Positions 14,962 through 17,113 of a stretch of DNA of 17,113 nucleotides are shown one piece after another. Each line of letters opens with the position of its first letter. Position 1 is the stretch's first letter. A program made the translations under genes and the position numbers. This DNA comes from Candidatus Aenigmatarchaeota archaeon (GTDB lineage: Archaea > Aenigmatarchaeota > Aenigmatarchaeia > Aenigmatarchaeales > Aenigmatarchaeaceae), in NCBI GenBank assembly GCA_028715225.1, contig JAQUSH010000004.1:1-17113 (forward strand). Reading direction: 5' to 3'. A model generated the notes under the pieces. That model was given only the letters and a program-made list of their open reading frames with translations. It was not told the origin of the DNA and did not search any database.

Positions 14962-15749
14962 TAGATTCTCACTGTCACTTAGAGCAATCAGATTATTCTA
15001 AAGACCTAGATAAAATAATTCTAAAATGCAAAAAAGAGCTTAAAGCTATTATAACATCTTGCGCACATCCTAATGATTTTGAGAAAACATTAGAGATTGT
15101 TAATAAAAATAAGGGATTTGTATTTTGCACGGTAGGAATACATCCAGAATATATCAAAGAAATAACTGATAAACAAATTGATGTTTTTTTAGACCTAATT
15201 AGAAAGAATAAAGACGGCATTGTTGGCATAGGTGAAATTGGATTAGACTATCATTGGATTAAAGAAAGCGATCAGATTGAACGTCAAAAACAAATGTTCA
15301 TCAAACTTTTAAGATTGGCTAAAGAACTGGATAAACCGGTCGTTATACATTCCAGAGAGGCACTGCCAGAGACTTTAGATATCTTAGAACAGGAAGAAAT
15401 GAAAGATGTCTTGCTTCATATGTGGGGTGGACATACTCTGATGGATAAGGTTAACGAGTTGGGTTATAATGTTTCTATGAATTCAATAATAGTGAGCAGC
15501 AAATCATACGGAAAGGTTGTAAAAAGAACTCCTTTAGAAAAACTGATGCTTGAAACAGATTCTCCTTGGCTAGCTGTAAAAGAAGACGGAAATTCTTACA
15601 AATTAGACCCAGATTCTAGAAATGACTCATTAACCATTAAGATAACAGCGCAGAAGATTGCTGAATTAAAGGATATTGACTTTCAGAAGATATGGAAACA
15701 GTGCGCTTTAAATTCCAACAAGTTCTTCAAATTACATTTAAATATATAA
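14958..15749 (+). CDS. tatD: TatD-family metal-dependent deoxyribonuclease
   Basis: TIM-barrel amidohydrolase-related nuclease with 3'-5' exonuclease or repair-type activity in characterised relatives. The 263 residues show the metal ligands in order: DSHCHL (His5, His7), GEIGLDYH (Glu93), VIHSREA (His131), LLHMWGG (His154) and LETDSPWL (Asp201). The C-terminal RNEP motif of most TatD proteins reads RNDS here, a small departure outside the metal site. Length is normal. It is the last gene of the Nudix-microprotein-tatD operon, coupled by ATGA. It may contribute to nucleic acid turnover or repair together with the Nudix enzyme. Confidence 0.95.
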   Translation: MIDSHCHLEQSDYSKDLDKIILKCKKELKAIITSCAHPNDFEKTLEIVNKNKGFVFCTVGIHPEYIKEITDKQIDVFLDLIRKNKDGIVGIGEIGLDYHWIKESDQIERQKQMFIKLLRLAKELDKPVVIHSREALPETLDILEQEEMKDVLLHMWGGHTLMDKVNELGYNVSMNSIIVSSKSYGKVVKRTPLEKLMLETDSPWLAVKEDGNSYKLDPDSRNDSLTIKITAQKIAELKDIDFQKIWKQCALNSNKFFKLHLNI

Positions 15750-15773
15750 CTCATATATAATATAGGAATATAA

Positions 15774-15779
15774 AGGTGG
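15774..15779 (+). promoter_or_regulatory. Shine-Dalgarno site deciding a TTG start
   Basis: AGGTGG ends four bases before TTG 15784 and sixteen before the next in-frame ATG (15796). The spacing favours TTG as the start of the NYN gene. TATA-like sequence (AAATATATA at 15740-15748) lies upstream, overlapping the end of tatD. Confidence 0.55.
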
Positions 15780-15783
15780 TTTT

Positions 15784-16260
15784 TTGCTAGACAACATGAA
15801 AAAGGGTTTTTCGTTAATGAGACAGAAGCTTGTAAACAAGCCAAACATAGCCTTTTTCGTAGATGGCCCAAACATGATCAGAAAAGAGTTTAACCTGAAC
15901 TTGAGGGACATAAAGAAAAGGGTTGAAAAGCACGGCAGAATCGCCATAGGAAAGGTTTTTTTGAACCAGTTTGCTCCAGAAAAATTAATAGAGGCTGTTG
16001 CGAATGAAGGTTTTGAAACAATAATAGCTTTAGGTGATCCAGAACAGAAAACTGACGTTGACGTTGCTGTTGCTGTTCATGCTATGGAAGCACTGAACAA
16101 TCCAGAAATCGACGGAATTGCTTTAGCGACAAGAGATGCGGATTTTTTAGCCTTGTTCCAGAAAGTTAAAGAAAAGGGCAAGACAACTATTTTAGTCAGT
16201 GTTTCTCCTGGTCTGGCTGTTTCTTTGAAACATGCTGCCGATATTGTAGAACTTCTTTAA
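15784..16260 (+). CDS. NYN-domain (LabA/DUF88-like) putative ribonuclease
   Basis: PIN-like nuclease fold of the NYN/LabA type, predicted to cut RNA. The 158 residues include FFVDGPN (Asp27, Asn30), KTDVDVAVAVHAM (Asp91, Asp93) and ATRDADFLALF (Asp118, Asp120), the conserved acidic clusters of the family. The archaeal members form a small conserved group without assigned function. The start is unusual: TTG at 15784, supported by an AGGTGG site, against an ATG at 15796 that would remove four residues (MLDN). It stands apart from tatD by 34 bases of TATA-like DNA and converges on aRF1. The window holds three predicted RNA-cutting enzymes, of which this and the PIN protein share a fold class. 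Confidence 0.88.
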   Translation: MLDNMKKGFSLMRQKLVNKPNIAFFVDGPNMIRKEFNLNLRDIKKRVEKHGRIAIGKVFLNQFAPEKLIEAVANEGFETIIALGDPEQKTDVDVAVAVHAMEALNNPEIDGIALATRDADFLALFQKVKEKGKTTILVSVSPGLAVSLKHAADIVELL

Positions 16261-16282
16261 TTTCTTTCTTTTTTTCTTTTTA
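16261..16282 (+). terminator. T-rich transcription terminator
   Basis: Right after the NYN stop comes a run of T with three isolated C residues (TTTCTTTCTTTTTTTCTTTTT). Archaeal termination uses such U-rich ends without a hairpin, with FttA aiding cleavage. It fills the 19-base gap to the convergent aRF1 gene. Confidence 0.55.
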
Positions 16283-17113
16283 TAACTTGTATCTAAGGAT
16301 AGCTCCAATTCCACCTAACTGGAATAGTTGTTCTCCTTCACCAGTGCTTCTAGAAATAATTTCTACTTCGGTTCCGTAAGTTTTAGACATCTCTTCAAAT
16401 GCTTCAACTATGTCTCTTACACCGATTGGATTTATTTTTTGATTGCATTTTTTGCATTTAGCCTGATCAATTTCTTCGTTTCTTAAAAATAGAACACCAG
16501 ATTCACCACAAGAACACTGATATTCAACTTCAGAATATTCTAGATCTTCTGTTATGAGTATTGTTTTTACTGCACCTAATTCTAAAGCTTTCAAAACAGG
16601 TTTAAGGCCATATGTGACCATGCCAGTGTCTTTCTGCAAATTCTCGAAAAATTTCTGAACTAACATTTTTTCTTTTGATACAGCTGCTTCTGCTAGTAAA
16701 TCTGAAGCTTTCTCTACTAATTCATTCAAACCTGGCTCATCTGTGTATCCAACATCTTTTATGCCCAGAACTTTATTTTTTATATCTGTCTGAAGATATC
16801 CGCCGTCGAAGAAATTATATTTAGATGGACCTGGTCCACCGATTATTATTCCTTTTAGTTCATTAGAAAAATAATCTTTAACTGTTTCAGCTACTTTTTT
16901 ATAAAAATCATTGATTAATCCGTCACGGACTCTTTCGAAACGTTGCTGAGACTGCCCTCCTTTTCCAACTTTGCTAGGTACGATAGAATCCAAGTGTCTT
17001 AAAACATGTATTGTTTTTCCCTGAAGTATTCCAACTGTTGCTTCTTTTGTATCCATGATTAAAAGTCCGTAACCTTCTTTTTCTTTGATCATATCTCTTA
17101 AGTTTGCTAATTC
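16280..17113 (-). CDS. prf1: peptide chain release factor aRF1, 3' part (partial)
   Basis: Archaeal class I release factor, which reads all three stop codons and triggers peptide release. The frame stays open through the right edge (codons for ELANLRD precede the first Met at 17092), so the gene continues beyond the window; 277 of an expected 410-420 residues are visible. The GGQ motif that reaches the peptidyl-transferase centre is present (KVGKGGQSQQRFERVR). Domain 3 carries the Cys pairs CSC and CKKC (about 90-60 residues from the end) of the minidomain. The N-terminal stop-codon-reading domain (NIKS) lies outside. The protein ends LGGIGAILRYKL, as usual for the family. Confidence 0.96.
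   Translation of the reverse strand, partial: ELANLRDMIKEKEGYGLLIMDTKEATVGILQGKTIHVLRHLDSIVPSKVGKGGQSQQRFERVRDGLINDFYKKVAETVKDYFSNELKGIIIGGPGPSKYNFFDGGYLQTDIKNKVLGIKDVGYTDEPGLNELVEKASDLLAEAAVSKEKMLVQKFFENLQKDTGMVTYGLKPVLKALELGAVKTILITEDLEYSEVEYQCSCGESGVLFLRNEEIDQAKCKKCNQKINPIGVRDIVEAFEEMSKTYGTEVEIISRSTGEGEQLFQLGGIGAILRYKL

Overview
The window is a compact, AT-rich piece of an archaeal genome with 21 genes and no gap above about 160 bases. The information-processing genes are archaeal in type: archaeal/eukaryotic prolyl-tRNA synthetase with a C-terminal Cys4 domain, proteasome beta subunit, KH/beta-CASP nuclease (FttA/aCPSF1), stand-alone Kae1, Rpo7 (RpoE'), Spt4, eS24, eS31 and aRF1. Most transcription units start with a TATA-like box centred 25-27 bases before the start codon, which implies leaderless mRNAs. 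The short intergenic regions, abundant stop/start overlaps, low GC and secreted Cys-rich proteins with a TG-F-A-like motif after the signal anchor suggest a DPANN archaeon of the Woesearchaeota/Pacearchaeota kind. That placement is an inference and not proven here.

Layout. 18-140 (+): a 40-residue orphan that meets rad50 tail to tail. 137-4169 (-): a repair operon, mre11 > MTH1-like Nudix > rad50, with overlaps of 4 and 7 bases. 4329-4823 (-): an unknown protein, divergent from proS. 4903-9567 (+): proS, proteasome beta, fttA and a membrane-anchored Cys/Tyr-rich protein. 9564-10529 (-): kae1, which shares one TATA element with the divergent secreted protein at 10581-11783 (+). 11815-12414 (+): an AT-rich HExxH protein. 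14424-12404 (-): an RNA/ribosome operon, Fcf1-like PIN > PPase homologue > rpo7 > spt4 > eS24 > eS31. 14459-15749 (+): Nudix > 23-residue basic microprotein > TatD nuclease, all joined by ATGA overlaps. 15784-16260 (+): NYN-domain protein. 16280-17113 (-): 3' part of aRF1, cut by the window edge.

How they work together. The left operon pairs the double-strand-break processing complex with a predicted nucleotide-pool sanitising enzyme. The centre and right hold translation, transcription and RNA-decay functions: ProRS, aRF1, ribosomal proteins, RNA polymerase subunits, FttA, PIN and NYN nucleases, and Kae1 for tRNA t6A.

The most notable observations are a pyrophosphatase-family protein that has lost most catalytic residues yet stays in the rpo7 operon; a 23-residue basic peptide gene held by ATGA junctions on both sides; a MTH1-like Nudix gene between mre11 and rad50; an Mre11 with Thr in place of the metal-bridging Asn; a secreted protein with a broken HExxHxxG motif; four consecutive TAAATG junctions with Shine-Dalgarno motifs inside the preceding gene's last codons; and a shared bidirectional TATA box. 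I saw no mobile element, CRISPR array, tRNA or rRNA.
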